Part shown: piece after piece, positions 9,117 to 17,513 of the stretch
How positions within the stretch are numbered: the first letter of the stretch is position 1
Layout of the letters: every line of letters begins with the position of its first letter
Assembly: GCA_012516855.1 (NCBI GenBank)
Contig: JAAYWB010000033.1
Span: 1 to 50,103 of the forward strand
Direction of reading: 5' to 3'
DNA: 50,103 nucleotides
Source of the DNA: Candidatus Cloacimonadota bacterium
GTDB taxonomy: Bacteria > Cloacimonadota > Cloacimonadia > Cloacimonadales > Cloacimonadaceae
Notes under the pieces: model-generated
Told to the model about the DNA's origin: nothing
The model's input: the letters and a program-made list of their open reading frames with translations, nothing else
Database searches by the model: none
Position numbers and translations under genes: made by a program

Positions 9117-10064
9117 CTATCCTTTACGATGTTTAACATGATATTCATAGAGCAATCTTGCTTCATCGGTGTCGATTAGGTTGATCGCCAGCAGCTCGTT
9201 GTCCCGATAGGAGACCGGTGCTTTGGCGAATTCGTAGCTCACCCCTTCATACAGACACCAGCTCATAAGGCCGTTCATCACACCGAATTTCTCTTCATTA
9301 TAATTCAAAGACTTGGTCACGTAAAGAAAATTGAGCCAGTCGCGGTATTGGGTCAGTTTTTCGATCTCGTCATCCAGCAGGTCCGCCTTGGCAAATTCGA
9401 GATCATCGAAATAGCGGTCGCGTTCTTTTGAGATCATCTCCAGAATGCCGTTTTGGGGATGCAGATATGTTTCGCGCAGAAGGATCTCGAGCTTTTCCAG
9501 ATCAGGTTTCTGGTCTTCGCTAAGATCCTCCGCGAAGGCCTGGCACCAGCCCTGGCAGGCGCCGCTTTCCAGCTTCTCGCAGGGATGGCTGTCAGTTTCG
9601 CAGTTGGGTAGCTTCAGGATGCGCGCGAAGCTGTCTATCACATCGGTAAGGAAAAAGCGTCCGCGCCATGGCCCCAGATATGTCCAGTCGTCATTTGTGT
9701 CCTCTTTTACGCAGACAAAGGGGAAGCGGCGGGCATCGAGGGCAAGATATACATAGTCACGGCTGGTCCGCATGGCATGCTGGAAACGGGGCTGTTGCTT
9801 GCTTAGAAAGACTTTGAAGCGGATTAGGGCGTCGATCGCCCGCGGATAGCTTTCTATCCGCAAAGTATCCGCGGCAGAGGAATTTTCCCCATAGCGGGAG
9901 TCGTTTTCCGCTTTCTGGCGGATGACCTTCAAACGCTGTGCCACATTGGGTGTGATGCCACACCACAAAGGCTCGTCGCCTTGCCGGAAGGTGTAAAAAA
10001 CCCAGCCCGAAGGCAGTTCAATGTTATTTGGACAGCGATTTTTATCCCATTTTATACTAATCAT
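9117..10064 (-). CDS. UvrC-related protein with degenerate GIY-YIG domain
   Basis: The 315 residues look like the first half of UvrC or Cho. A GIY-YIG-like fold spans about 19-95, but GIY is replaced by WVF (21-23) and YIG by WCG (34-36). No acidic residue is present between 79 and 95, where the catalytic glutamate is expected. The UvrC-type cysteine cluster C-x6-C-x7-C-x3-C is kept (C155, C162, C170, C174), and a UVR-like helical hairpin follows at about 215-250. The RNase H-like and helix-hairpin-helix parts of UvrC are absent. I infer a DNA- or UvrB-binding protein without nuclease activity. It lies upstream of purC with only three bases between. Confidence 0.6.
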   Translation of the reverse strand: MISIKWDKNRCPNNIELPSGWVFYTFRQGDEPLWCGITPNVAQRLKVIRQKAENDSRYGENSSAADTLRIESYPRAIDALIRFKVFLSKQQPRFQHAMRTSRDYVYLALDARRFPFVCVKEDTNDDWTYLGPWRGRFFLTDVIDSFARILKLPNCETDSHPCEKLESGACQGWCQAFAEDLSEDQKPDLEKLEILLRETYLHPQNGILEMISKERDRYFDDLEFAKADLLDDEIEKLTQYRDWLNFLYVTKSLNYNEEKFGVMNGLMSWCLYEGVSYEFAKAPVSYRDNELLAINLIDTDEARLLYEYHVKHRKG

Positions 10065-10202
10065 ATGCCCATCGTTTTGCCTGTGCAGATTGTGTCAATA
10101 GATATTCGAGCGGGTTTGGACATCGTTTATCCCTGCTTCTTTCCGTCATTAAACCACGCCCGTCAGGACGCCATCATCAGTACTGTAAGGCCGTTCCCGA
10201 CT

Positions 10203-10538
10203 TCATTTCAGCTTTATCAACCAATGCGTTATGAAATAGCAGCCCACCATCACCAGCGTGGAGATGGCAAAGGCGAGATAAAAATTCATAGCGCGCTTCA
10301 GCAGAACCGGGAAGAGGATGAAAAAGACCAGCGAGGGAAGCACCAGCCAGAAGATTTCCGTGGAAAGAGTCGCGATCCTTGCCGTGTCCTTGGTTTCAAG
10401 GTATATCCAGAGGATGGCGAGGAAAGAAACCAACGGGATGGAGGCCAGCACCGCTCCCAAGATAGTGCTGCGTTTGGAAATCTCGCTGACCAGCACGATC
10501 AGGGCGGCAGAAACAAGGACTTTAATCACATAATACAT
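10203..10538 (-). CDS. Small four-helix membrane protein (DUF3147-like)
   Basis: The 111 residues contain about four hydrophobic helices (roughly 2-18, 25-47, 60-80, 86-107) with short loops. The opening MYYVIKVLVSAALIVLVSE and the SIPLVSFLAILW segment resemble the DUF3147 family, whose function is unknown. The start ATG overlaps the TGA of mnmA (TGATG), so translation is probably coupled. Confidence 0.65.
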   Translation of the reverse strand: MYYVIKVLVSAALIVLVSEISKRSTILGAVLASIPLVSFLAILWIYLETKDTARIATLSTEIFWLVLPSLVFFILFPVLLKRAMNFYLAFAISTLVMVGCYFITHWLIKLK

Positions 10539-11614
10539 CAGGCTATGGTACCTCCTCCCAAAAGGATGTCTCCATCGTAAAAAACAGCGTATTGCCCCGA
10601 GGTTATTGACATTTGCGGGGTATCGAACACCGCCTCGACAGAGCCGTTTGCCAGGATTCGGAGTGTGCCGGGAGCGGGGTTATGGCCCAGTCGGATCTTT
10701 ATTTCGGCGCGGGTTTCAGCGCTGGTGGGCTGGATTGAAACCCAGTTTACCTTGGTTGTCGTGAGGCGGTCTTTGTATAGAAAGCTTTGGGGACCTACTT
10801 TCACCCGGTTTCGCTTATTATCAAGTCCAATCACATACCAGGGTTCGGACATTCCACTAAGGCCCAGATGCCTGCGTTGGCCGATAGTGTAATGTATCAA
10901 GCCGCGATGATTTCCCACAACTTTGCCGAGGGGATCGACCATTTCTCCCGGCTCGATTTTAGCCGATTTGAAAAGGCGGGGATGGTCCTCCTCGCTCAGG
11001 AAATCTTGGCTTTCGGCTTTGCTGAGCAGAAAATCCAAGCTGTGCAGACGGGCAATTTCCCTCACCCTGGCTTTGGTGAGTTCGCCCAGGGGGAAAAGCG
11101 TGGTGGCAAGATGTGCCTGTGTAAGCAGGCAAAGGAAATAGGACTGGTCTTTGAAGGAATCGCTGCCTTTGAGCAGTTGCCAGCGCCCGGATTGTTCACA
11201 GAAGCGGGTTCTGGCATAGTGTCCGGTGGCAAAAAGGTCGAATTTCATGCCTTTGTCCCTCAGCATTTTGGGCAGCAGGCCAAATTTCAGCCGGGAATTG
11301 CAGACCACACATGGATTGGGTGTCCTTCCTTCTAAATAGTTGGAGCGGTAATATTCCAGGACCTCGTTTTCGAACTGCTTGCTCAGGTCAATTGTCAGGA
11401 TCTGGATGCCGAGTTTTTTCCCCACCCGTTCCAGTATTTGCCGGTTTTGCGGTTCCTGGGGGCCAAAACAGCCGCTGCTCACACCGTAGGGGTCACCATC
11501 AGAATTACGCAGACGCATCGTGGCACCCATCACTTCGAAACCTTGTTCCTGAAGCAAAACGGCGCTCACAGCGGAATCGATACCACCGCTCATGGCCAGC
11601 AGAACCCGCTTCAT
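10538..11614 (-). CDS. mnmA: tRNA-specific 2-thiouridylase MnmA
   Basis: MnmA makes the 2-thio group of wobble uridine 34 in tRNA-Glu, -Gln and -Lys. The 358 residues begin with the PP-loop AMSGGIDSAVSA (about 8-19). The catalytic cysteines sit in NPCVVCNSRLKFG (about 99-111) and the second region around residues 190-200, where the usual cysteine position appears to hold SQDFLSEED instead of SQDIC, so the second catalytic cysteine may be missing. The C-terminal beta-barrel has TIGQRRHLGLSG. The ATG overlaps the TGA of the upstream gene (ATGA). Confidence 0.93.
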   Translation of the reverse strand: MKRVLLAMSGGIDSAVSAVLLQEQGFEVMGATMRLRNSDGDPYGVSSGCFGPQEPQNRQILERVGKKLGIQILTIDLSKQFENEVLEYYRSNYLEGRTPNPCVVCNSRLKFGLLPKMLRDKGMKFDLFATGHYARTRFCEQSGRWQLLKGSDSFKDQSYFLCLLTQAHLATTLFPLGELTKARVREIARLHSLDFLLSKAESQDFLSEEDHPRLFKSAKIEPGEMVDPLGKVVGNHRGLIHYTIGQRRHLGLSGMSEPWYVIGLDNKRNRVKVGPQSFLYKDRLTTTKVNWVSIQPTSAETRAEIKIRLGHNPAPGTLRILANGSVEAVFDTPQMSITSGQYAVFYDGDILLGGGTIA

Positions 11615-12588
11615 CCGTGCACCTCGAAAAAACTCTCCAAACGCAGCAGAGTCCTGTTATCCAGCGCTTCCGGCTGATCGCCTTCGAGAGTGAGGAAGGG
11701 CAGGTCGATGTGCTTTTTTAGCAGAATGTTGTCGATCTGCAGATGGCAAAAAGACTGGGTGTAGCTAATCACCACGTCGATGCGGCGCTGGCTGAGCTGG
11801 GGCAGGATATCCTCCAGACGCTCGAAAACGCTGTAGGGATAGGTGTAAGCGAGGTATTGGTCCACGATGTCCGGCAATAGAGATGGCATCGCGAACTGGC
11901 GCTGCACCTCATTGTAGAGCACATCCGCGCCCTGTTGAACGATGCTGTCATAGATATCACGGTATATGGGAGGCACGCCAAGATAGGCACAGCGCAGCCC
12001 GGAGGGTATGGGATCGCGGTTGGCGGCCTCGCGCAGAAAGGAATCGAGCTCTTCTTCGAAGCGATCAGGATCGCCCCAAAAATCAGACGAATTCACCAGC
12101 CAGATATGGTTTTCCTTGCCGGTCACAAGGCGTTCGCGCCAGGTCCATTCATCCAGCGTTTTAAGCTTGGCGCGGATGGCATCCAGGCGTCTTTTCACCT
12201 TCATCACCTCATCCCTGCTAACTTCGAAATGCGCTTCCAGTTTGATTATCTCGGCATCCAACGCTTCCCAGGTGCGCTCCAGCGGAAAGGAAAAATGCCA
12301 GACCGGCAATCCTGCTTCTGCCAGCATCGCGCTTAGCGAAGCGCCGTTTGAGCAATCTCCCTGCACAATGCCGACAACTTCATCAAGGTCAGCGCTGAGG
12401 GCAGCGTCGTAATTACCCTTTATCCAGGCACAGATTGTGCGCGGAAAGCCTTTCAGCTCAGCGTTGCGGACGTGCGTAGCTGAATCACCCTCCACAAATA
12501 TGTTGTTGAGGTCAACCGGAGTGTGCCCCGCCGCGAAAACCACTTCAACGGGGAATGAGGTGGTGAAGCCTATCCGCTTATTGTTCAT
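11611..12588 (-). CDS. 2-hydroxyacyl-CoA dehydratase D-component family protein (double-cubane type)
   Basis: The 325 residues match the HgdB/FldB/BcrC superfamily, which binds iron-sulfur clusters for radical dehydrations or difficult reductions. Three candidate cluster cysteines are C53 (RTICAWIKG), C79 (IVQGDCSNG) and one near residue 288 (YTQSFCHLQIDN), followed by the typical LPFLTLEGD. Only one subunit is present: no second subunit and no ATPase activator (HgdC type) is adjacent, so a dehydratase role cannot be assigned. The protein more resembles single-subunit double-cubane proteins. The start overlaps the end of the ABC-F gene by 11 bases. Confidence 0.75.
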   Translation of the reverse strand: MNNKRIGFTTSFPVEVVFAAGHTPVDLNNIFVEGDSATHVRNAELKGFPRTICAWIKGNYDAALSADLDEVVGIVQGDCSNGASLSAMLAEAGLPVWHFSFPLERTWEALDAEIIKLEAHFEVSRDEVMKVKRRLDAIRAKLKTLDEWTWRERLVTGKENHIWLVNSSDFWGDPDRFEEELDSFLREAANRDPIPSGLRCAYLGVPPIYRDIYDSIVQQGADVLYNEVQRQFAMPSLLPDIVDQYLAYTYPYSVFERLEDILPQLSQRRIDVVISYTQSFCHLQIDNILLKKHIDLPFLTLEGDQPEALDNRTLLRLESFFEVHG

Positions 12589-14488
12589 AGCTTTGCCGCA
12601 GATACTGCTCTTCCCATTCGTCTATCTGGTTTTCCAAGGTCCCGATCTCGCTTTCGAGCTCAGCCATCCGCGTTTGCAGGGTGCTAAGGCGTCCCGGTTC
12701 CGCATAAGTTTCCGAGCGCGAAAGCTCTGCGTGGATAGATTCAAGCTCGTTCTGCAGTTCTCCGAGGCGTTGCCCGCCCTGTTCAATACTCAGATGTATC
12801 TGCTCCAGATACCAGGGATTTACCTTCTTTTTGCGCTCACGGGGTGGGGGAGGGGCCTTGGTCAGTTCCGGTTCCTCGAAAGACAGCTCGATCGCTCTCT
12901 GCCAGTCGCAGTCGGGTTCCTCCACGGTAGTGTAGATTCCTTCTGGTGAGGTTTTCTTCCGGAAAACCCAGAACTTGGTGGCCAGTTGGCTGAGGAACCA
13001 GCGGTCGTGGGAAACGAAGATGATTGTACCGGAAAAGGCTTTCAGCGCTTCCAGCAGGGCGTCGGTCATGTCAATATCAAGATGGTTGGTGGGTTCGTCA
13101 AGTATCATCAGATTGGGATTTTCGTGGATCATCTGGCAGAGGTAAAGCCTGGAACGCTCGCCGCCACTAAGCACGTGAACCTTTTTATCCACATTGTCGC
13201 CGCGGAAGCCGAAGCGCGCCAGCCAGCCCAGAACATAGCCCTGCGGTGCCTGAGGCACAAGCTGCCAGATGGTTTCCATCACGGTGAGGCTGTCATCCAG
13301 CAATACCTGATGCTGGTCGTAATAGCCAATATCGAGGCTGGCACCGGTTTTGAGGCTGCCGCCCATGATCTCGTGTTCCCCGAGAAGGATGTTCAAAAGG
13401 GTGGTTTTACCGCATCCGTTTGGTCCTATAACACAGATACGATCACGGTAATGGGCTTTGAGGTCAAGCTCCCGGGCAAGCTCGAGCTCCGGCGGGATGC
13501 CGAAACAGAGGTTGGTGAGGGTGTAAACGTCATTGCCGCTACGTTTTCCGGCCGCCACGGGCAGTCGCAGTTGCTTCTGCTGGCCCGGCTTTTTCACTAT
13601 TTCCATCCGCTCAAGCATCTTTTGGCGCGAACGGGCTGAACTGGTGCGGGTTCCGGCGATGAATTTCTGGATGTAGGCTTGGGTTTCCGCGATGAACTTT
13701 TGCTGGCGCTCATACTGGCGTTCCTGGCTGAGGCAGGCGATTTCGTCAGCGGCCTTGAAAGAGCTGTAATTACCCTTGGTAATAGATATCTGGCCTTCGC
13801 GCAGGCACCAGATGCTGCTCACGGTGTTATCCAGGAACTGGCGGTCGTGTGATACGATCAGAAAGGGTTTGGCCTGCTTCAGCAGATATCTTTCCAGCCA
13901 GGCCATCATCGCCAGGTCGAGGTGGTTAGTGGGCTCGTCCAGAATAAGCAACTCGTGCTCCAGCAACAGGATGGCGGCCAGGCAGATACGGGTTTGCTCG
14001 CCGCCGCTGAAATCTCCGCAGCGCTTGTTCCAAATATCCGGCGGCAGGTTAAGCGAGGTGAGTACATATTTAAGCTCGTTTTCAAACTCGTAGCCGCCCA
14101 AGCTGGTGTAGCGCTCCACGCAAAGATTCAGCCGGGCTTCGGTCTCCGCGCTGTGGGTGGCAGCAAGTTCCCGGGAGAGGCGGTCTATCTCATCTCCCAG
14201 GGAAATCAGGTCGGCTCGGGAGGCGCGAACATGCTCCAGCAGTGTGATGTCCGGTTCGAGCTTGAAATCTTGCGGCAGCCAGGCCACGCGGCAGTTCCTG
14301 GCGCGCAAAACCTCTCCGGAACTTGGCTGCAGTAAGCCAAGAAACAAGCGGATGAGGGTCGTCTTACCGGAACCGTTGGCCCCGATCAGCCCCACCCGGC
14401 TGTTCTGCTCCAAACTGCAGTCCACCTGGTCCAGGATGTAATTGCCGCCAAACTCCAGCGACAAATCACGCGCACGGATCAAACTCAC
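12578..14488 (-). CDS. ABC-F family ATPase (Uup/YheS-like)
   Basis: ABC-F proteins have two ABC ATPase domains on one chain and no membrane part; known members act on the ribosome. Both domains are complete: Walker A GANGSGKTT and GPNGCGKTT, signatures FSGGEQTR and LSGGERSR, and Walker B ILDEPTNHLD in each. The two are joined by a basic linker (about 230-300). The C-terminal about 90 residues form a coiled coil, as in Uup. I take GTG at 14488 (636 residues), because AAAGGAA lies 12 bases upstream. A TTG at 14533 would add 15 residues but has no ribosome binding site. First gene of the leftward run. Confidence 0.9.
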   Translation of the reverse strand: MSLIRARDLSLEFGGNYILDQVDCSLEQNSRVGLIGANGSGKTTLIRLFLGLLQPSSGEVLRARNCRVAWLPQDFKLEPDITLLEHVRASRADLISLGDEIDRLSRELAATHSAETEARLNLCVERYTSLGGYEFENELKYVLTSLNLPPDIWNKRCGDFSGGEQTRICLAAILLLEHELLILDEPTNHLDLAMMAWLERYLLKQAKPFLIVSHDRQFLDNTVSSIWCLREGQISITKGNYSSFKAADEIACLSQERQYERQQKFIAETQAYIQKFIAGTRTSSARSRQKMLERMEIVKKPGQQKQLRLPVAAGKRSGNDVYTLTNLCFGIPPELELARELDLKAHYRDRICVIGPNGCGKTTLLNILLGEHEIMGGSLKTGASLDIGYYDQHQVLLDDSLTVMETIWQLVPQAPQGYVLGWLARFGFRGDNVDKKVHVLSGGERSRLYLCQMIHENPNLMILDEPTNHLDIDMTDALLEALKAFSGTIIFVSHDRWFLSQLATKFWVFRKKTSPEGIYTTVEEPDCDWQRAIELSFEEPELTKAPPPPRERKKKVNPWYLEQIHLSIEQGGQRLGELQNELESIHAELSRSETYAEPGRLSTLQTRMAELESEIGTLENQIDEWEEQYLRQSYEQ

Positions 14489-14640
14489 TGTATCTTCATC
14501 TTCCTTTCTGAAACTTGGCGCTTGCGGCTTCAATGCACACTTGCGCTAACGAATAGACCATCCTTTCCAAAGGGGCCGGGATGTCAAATACAAATTTTGC
14601 TTGTCAAAAACGGGGTATGTTTTTTTTAGGTTCCACGGTC

Positions 14641-14718
14641 CGGGATGTAGCGCAGTCCGGCTAGCGTACTTGAATGGGGTTCAAGTGGTCGCAGGTTCAA
14701 ATCCTGTCATCCCGACCA
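14641..14718 (+). tRNA. tRNA-Pro (anticodon GGG)
   Basis: The acceptor stem CGGGATG (14641-14647) pairs with CATCCCG (14708-14714), followed by discriminator A and an encoded CCA. The D stem is GCGC/GCGT. The anticodon stem CTTGA/TCAAG closes the loop ATGGGGT, giving anticodon GGG. The T arm is GCAGG-TTCAAAT-CCTGT. A 5' C1 paired with G72 is typical of bacterial proline tRNA. It decodes CCC and CCU. Confidence 0.95.
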
Positions 14719-14728
14719 ACACTATCAG

Positions 14729-14757
14729 ACCCGGGTGGAAGCCCGGGTTTTGTTTTT
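14729..14757 (+). terminator. Intrinsic terminator of tRNA-Pro
   Basis: A perfect 7-bp stem, ACCCGGG/CCCGGGT, with a six-base loop is followed by TTTGTTTTT. It ends the tRNA transcript 11 bases after the CCA. Confidence 0.9.
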
Positions 14758-14804
14758 CCCGGTGGTTTACCCTTCCTTTGCCCCTTCCAGTCCACCTCTT
14801 TTTC

Positions 14805-14851
14805 GCCTCCCGCTGAGTTCCCGCACTTCAAACGGGAAGTTAGCGGGAAGT
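14805..14851 (+). repeat. 47-nt dispersed nested palindrome, copy 6 (diverged)
   Basis: The left outer arm GCCTCCCGC is perfect; the right arm GCGGGAAGT has drifted. The inner part CCCGCAC-TTC-AAACGGG is shortened, yet all spacings and the total of 47 bases are kept. It lies in the convergent gap between tRNA-Pro and ygiQ. Confidence 0.65.
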
Positions 14852-14974
14852 GAATGGGTTGTGAGTGGGATAGGGCAAAGGGCGAATAAACAGCCAACAA
14901 AAGCTGAAATCAGCTTGGAGCGAGGCTTTTGATGAATGCAGAGGCTCCGATGAGTGAAAGGGTCGGGGAGGATA

Positions 14975-16642
14975 TCAATTCAAATGCCAGAGGGCGAGTT
15001 CTTTTTGGCGCCTGATCTCTGAAGGTTTCGGCACGTGGATGGGTTTGCCGGTGTAATAATCCAGTCCCGTGTAATACATGCAGGTGCTGATCGTCATTGG
15101 CGTTGGGGTGAATTCCTGCACCTGTTCCACCTTCAGGCGGTTCCGGATCAGCCATTTGCGGAGTTCCAGAGCGTCCTGGATTGTGGTGCCGGGATGGCCG
15201 ATGATGATGTAGGGGATGATTTGGCGCTTGAGGCCGGCTTGTTTGCAGGCATGGAGAAACTCGCGGGAAAACTCTTCAAAGCTGCTGACATCAGGCTTTC
15301 CCATCAGACGCAGAACACCCGGCACACTGTGCTCGGGGGCAAGCTTTAGACGTCCTCCGGTGTGTTTTGTGGCCAGGGATGAGATGTAGTCGGGGCTTCG
15401 TAAAGCCAGGTCGTGCCTGATTCCGGAAGCGATGAAAACGTGATTAACCTGGGGCAGATGCTCCAGCTTTTCCAGCAGACGAAGCTGCTCCTGATGGTCT
15501 GGCTTGAGCCGGGGGCAAATCTTCGGATAGAGGCAGGATGCGCGTTTGCAGCTTTCCGGCCAGCCCAGTTCACAGCTCGAGGCATACATGTTGGCAGTGG
15601 GGCCGCCCACATCGGTGATGGTTATGGCTTTCTTGCGGCGAGTGGAGAGGCTTTTGGCTTCGTTAACGATGGAATCTGCCGACCGGGACTGGATGGCCCG
15701 ACCCTGATGTGAAGAAATGGCGCAGAAATTGCAGCCACCGTAACAGCCCCGGTGAGAGGTGAGCGAATCCCTGATTTGTTCGAAGGCCGGAATCTTTTGC
15801 TGGCCGTATCGCGGATGGGGGGCATGCTCGAAAGGCAGGGCGTAGAGCGCGTCCATGTCATTTCGCGAAAGCGTTTTCGCTGGAGGATTATGCCGCAGCC
15901 AGCGGCCGCCGTTCAACTGGAAAAGGGTTCTGGTATGCTGGTTTTCCTCGAAGAGGTGGGTCATGCGGTGAAAGGTGAGTTTGTCAGCGCAGACGAGGTT
16001 GTCAGGCAGCACCAGATCATCCTCGGAAGGTGGTTCCGGACTGAAAGCCACGGTCCCGGGGAGTTCGGTCAGTTCGTTTGCCTGTTTGCCTTCCCGAAAA
16101 GACCGGGCTATCTCTACAACCGCATTTTCCGCCATCCCGTAAACCAGAAGGGAGGCTTTGGTATCGGCCAGCAGGCTGCCCCGCACTTTGTTCTGCCAGA
16201 AATCGTAATGGGCCAATCTGCGCAACGAGGCCTCGATGCCTCCCAATACCAGCGGAACCTTTTTGTAGAGCCGCTTCAGGACGTTCGCATAGATCAAGGA
16301 AGCACGGTCCGGACGCAAACCCGCCCTGCCGCCGGGGCTGTAGGCGTCCTCATTGCGTTTTTTGCGCTGGGCCGTGTAGTTGCAGACCATGGAATCCATG
16401 TTTCCAGCCGTGATGCCGAAAAACAGGCGGGGCTCTCCCAAAACGGTAAAATCCCCGTCCCTGGCGGGATCAGGCTGTGGAATGATTCCCACGCGGAACC
16501 CGGCTGCTTCCAGGTGTCGGCCAATGATGGCAGCTCCGAAGCTGGGATGGTCCACATAGGCGTCCCCGGTGACGATTATAACGTCAAGTTCGCTCCAGCC
16601 GCGGGTTTGGGCTTCCTTCAGGTTCGTGGGCAGAAATGGCAT
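14975..16642 (-). CDS. YgiQ family radical SAM protein
   Basis: The 555 residues match the YgiQ/UPF0313 family, whose substrate is unknown. The N-terminal B12-binding-like part begins FLPTNLKEAQ and VTGDAYVDHPSFG. The radical SAM cluster motif CYGGCNFC (CxxxCxxC) lies near residue 305, followed by ISSHQGRAIQSRS. The end HVPKPSEIRRQKELALW is also typical. The chosen start fits the family N-terminus, but no Shine-Dalgarno precedes it. The T-run of the cspA terminator ends only five bases before the ATG, so how this gene is transcribed is unclear. Confidence 0.9.
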   Translation of the reverse strand: MPFLPTNLKEAQTRGWSELDVIIVTGDAYVDHPSFGAAIIGRHLEAAGFRVGIIPQPDPARDGDFTVLGEPRLFFGITAGNMDSMVCNYTAQRKKRNEDAYSPGGRAGLRPDRASLIYANVLKRLYKKVPLVLGGIEASLRRLAHYDFWQNKVRGSLLADTKASLLVYGMAENAVVEIARSFREGKQANELTELPGTVAFSPEPPSEDDLVLPDNLVCADKLTFHRMTHLFEENQHTRTLFQLNGGRWLRHNPPAKTLSRNDMDALYALPFEHAPHPRYGQQKIPAFEQIRDSLTSHRGCYGGCNFCAISSHQGRAIQSRSADSIVNEAKSLSTRRKKAITITDVGGPTANMYASSCELGWPESCKRASCLYPKICPRLKPDHQEQLRLLEKLEHLPQVNHVFIASGIRHDLALRSPDYISSLATKHTGGRLKLAPEHSVPGVLRLMGKPDVSSFEEFSREFLHACKQAGLKRQIIPYIIIGHPGTTIQDALELRKWLIRNRLKVEQVQEFTPTPMTISTCMYYTGLDYYTGKPIHVPKPSEIRRQKELALWHLN

Positions 16643-16647
16643 AGGTC

Positions 16648-16685
16648 AAAAAAACAGGGACAAAAGCAACGTGCTTCCGCCCCTG
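16648..16685 (-). terminator. Intrinsic terminator of the cold-shock gene
   Basis: Read on the minus strand, a 14-bp stem (three G.U pairs) with a three-base loop at 16655-16685 is followed by seven T (complement of 16648-16654). It ends the cold-shock transcript directly before the ygiQ start codon. Confidence 0.88.
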
Positions 16686-16710
16686 ATCAGAACATGGATC
16701 TGGCTGGATT

Positions 16711-16923
16711 TCAGCCGGAAATCCTGATAATATTGATAGCTTGGGTGCCTTTGTCTGTTTCCATCAAATCGAAAGTGACGATCTCGTCCTGTTCGAGCAC
16801 TTTCAACTCCCTGGGGGAATTTGTGACGATGGACTTCCAGTGCACGAAGTATTCTTTGTTGTCTTCGGTAATAATAAAGCCGTAACCTTTATTCTTGTTA
16901 AACCACTTGACTTTTCCTCTCAT
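16711..16923 (-). CDS. Cold-shock domain protein (CspA family)
   Basis: The 70 residues form one cold-shock OB-fold that binds single-stranded RNA or DNA. RNP1 is KGYGFI (residues 12-17) and RNP2 is YFVHW (about 25-29), with the usual opening GKVKWFN. It has its own terminator, and its 5' side is divergent from the response-regulator gene at 17151. A leader of up to about 110 bases is possible, but I could not fix a promoter. Confidence 0.95.
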   Translation of the reverse strand: MRGKVKWFNKNKGYGFIITEDNKEYFVHWKSIVTNSPRELKVLEQDEIVTFDLMETDKGTQAINIIRISG

Positions 16924-17033
16924 TGGTACCTCATCAGTATTTGTGATTCCACTAATAATATAGTCCGAATTCAGTCAATATAAAAATGAAATTCAGAACA
17001 AGGGGAAAAGCAGATGGGTCTGGATTATTTTAG

Positions 17034-17062
17034 TTGACATTTTTGTGGGGATTTCTGAAAAT
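17034..17062 (+). promoter_or_regulatory. Candidate promoter for the response regulator/FemAB-like pair
   Basis: A perfect -35 TTGACA at 17034-17039 is followed after 17 bases by GAAAAT at 17057-17062 (four of six matches). Transcription would start about 80 bases before the first ATG. Confidence 0.55.
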
Positions 17063-17150
17063 GCAAGTCAGACTAAAAACACCACTCCGACAATTGCTTG
17101 AAAAGGGCAGGACGCGGTGTGGAAAAATCAACCCAAGCCAAGGCGGTGAA

Positions 17151-17513
17151 ATGAACACAAGAATCCTGCTGGTTGACGACGACCGGCTTCTGCGAGAAGT
17201 CATAGGCGACTTTTTGCGCTCAAGAGGATATGTTGTGGACATCGCCAAGAACCGCAAGGAGGCGGAGGAGCATTTGCAAAAAGAACAATATGGGCTGGCC
17301 CTGATCGACCACGGCCACAGGCAAGCCAGCGGGATTAGACTGATGCGTGAGGTTCGTCAGGCCTATCCGAACGTGTTTTGTCTGATCATGACTGGCTATT
17401 CTGGCGTGAAAACAGTTTCCGGGGCGATGGAGGAAGGTTTCACCGATTATATCCTCAAGCCCTTCCAACTTGAGGAACTGATCAACATCCTGAAAAAGCA
17501 CTCATATGTATGA
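17151..17513 (+). CDS. Single-domain response regulator
   Basis: The 120-residue protein is one receiver domain. Key residues are D9-D11, phospho-acceptor D53 (LIDHG), T80 (IMTGYS) and K102 (ILKPF). The chosen ATG follows AGGCGGTGAA and starts exactly at the receiver fold; an upstream in-frame start at 17034 would add 39 residues without a good ribosome site. It overlaps the next gene by eight bases, so the two are translationally coupled and probably act together. No kinase is adjacent. Confidence 0.9.
   Translation: MNTRILLVDDDRLLREVIGDFLRSRGYVVDIAKNRKEAEEHLQKEQYGLALIDHGHRQASGIRLMREVRQAYPNVFCLIMTGYSGVKTVSGAMEEGFTDYILKPFQLEELINILKKHSYV

Noticed and set aside
10066-10155. 30-codon leader frame ending at the start of the UvrC-like gene
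   Set aside because: It overlaps the start codon in a suggestive way, but has no ribosome site and no stem-loop, and could be chance.
14591-14640. Promoter of tRNA-Pro
   Set aside because: TTGTCA at 14601 has no suitably spaced -10, so I did not list it as a feature.
15752-16885. 377-codon rightward frame opposite ygiQ and the cold-shock gene
   Set aside because: It covers two certain leftward genes and their terminator and matches no family.
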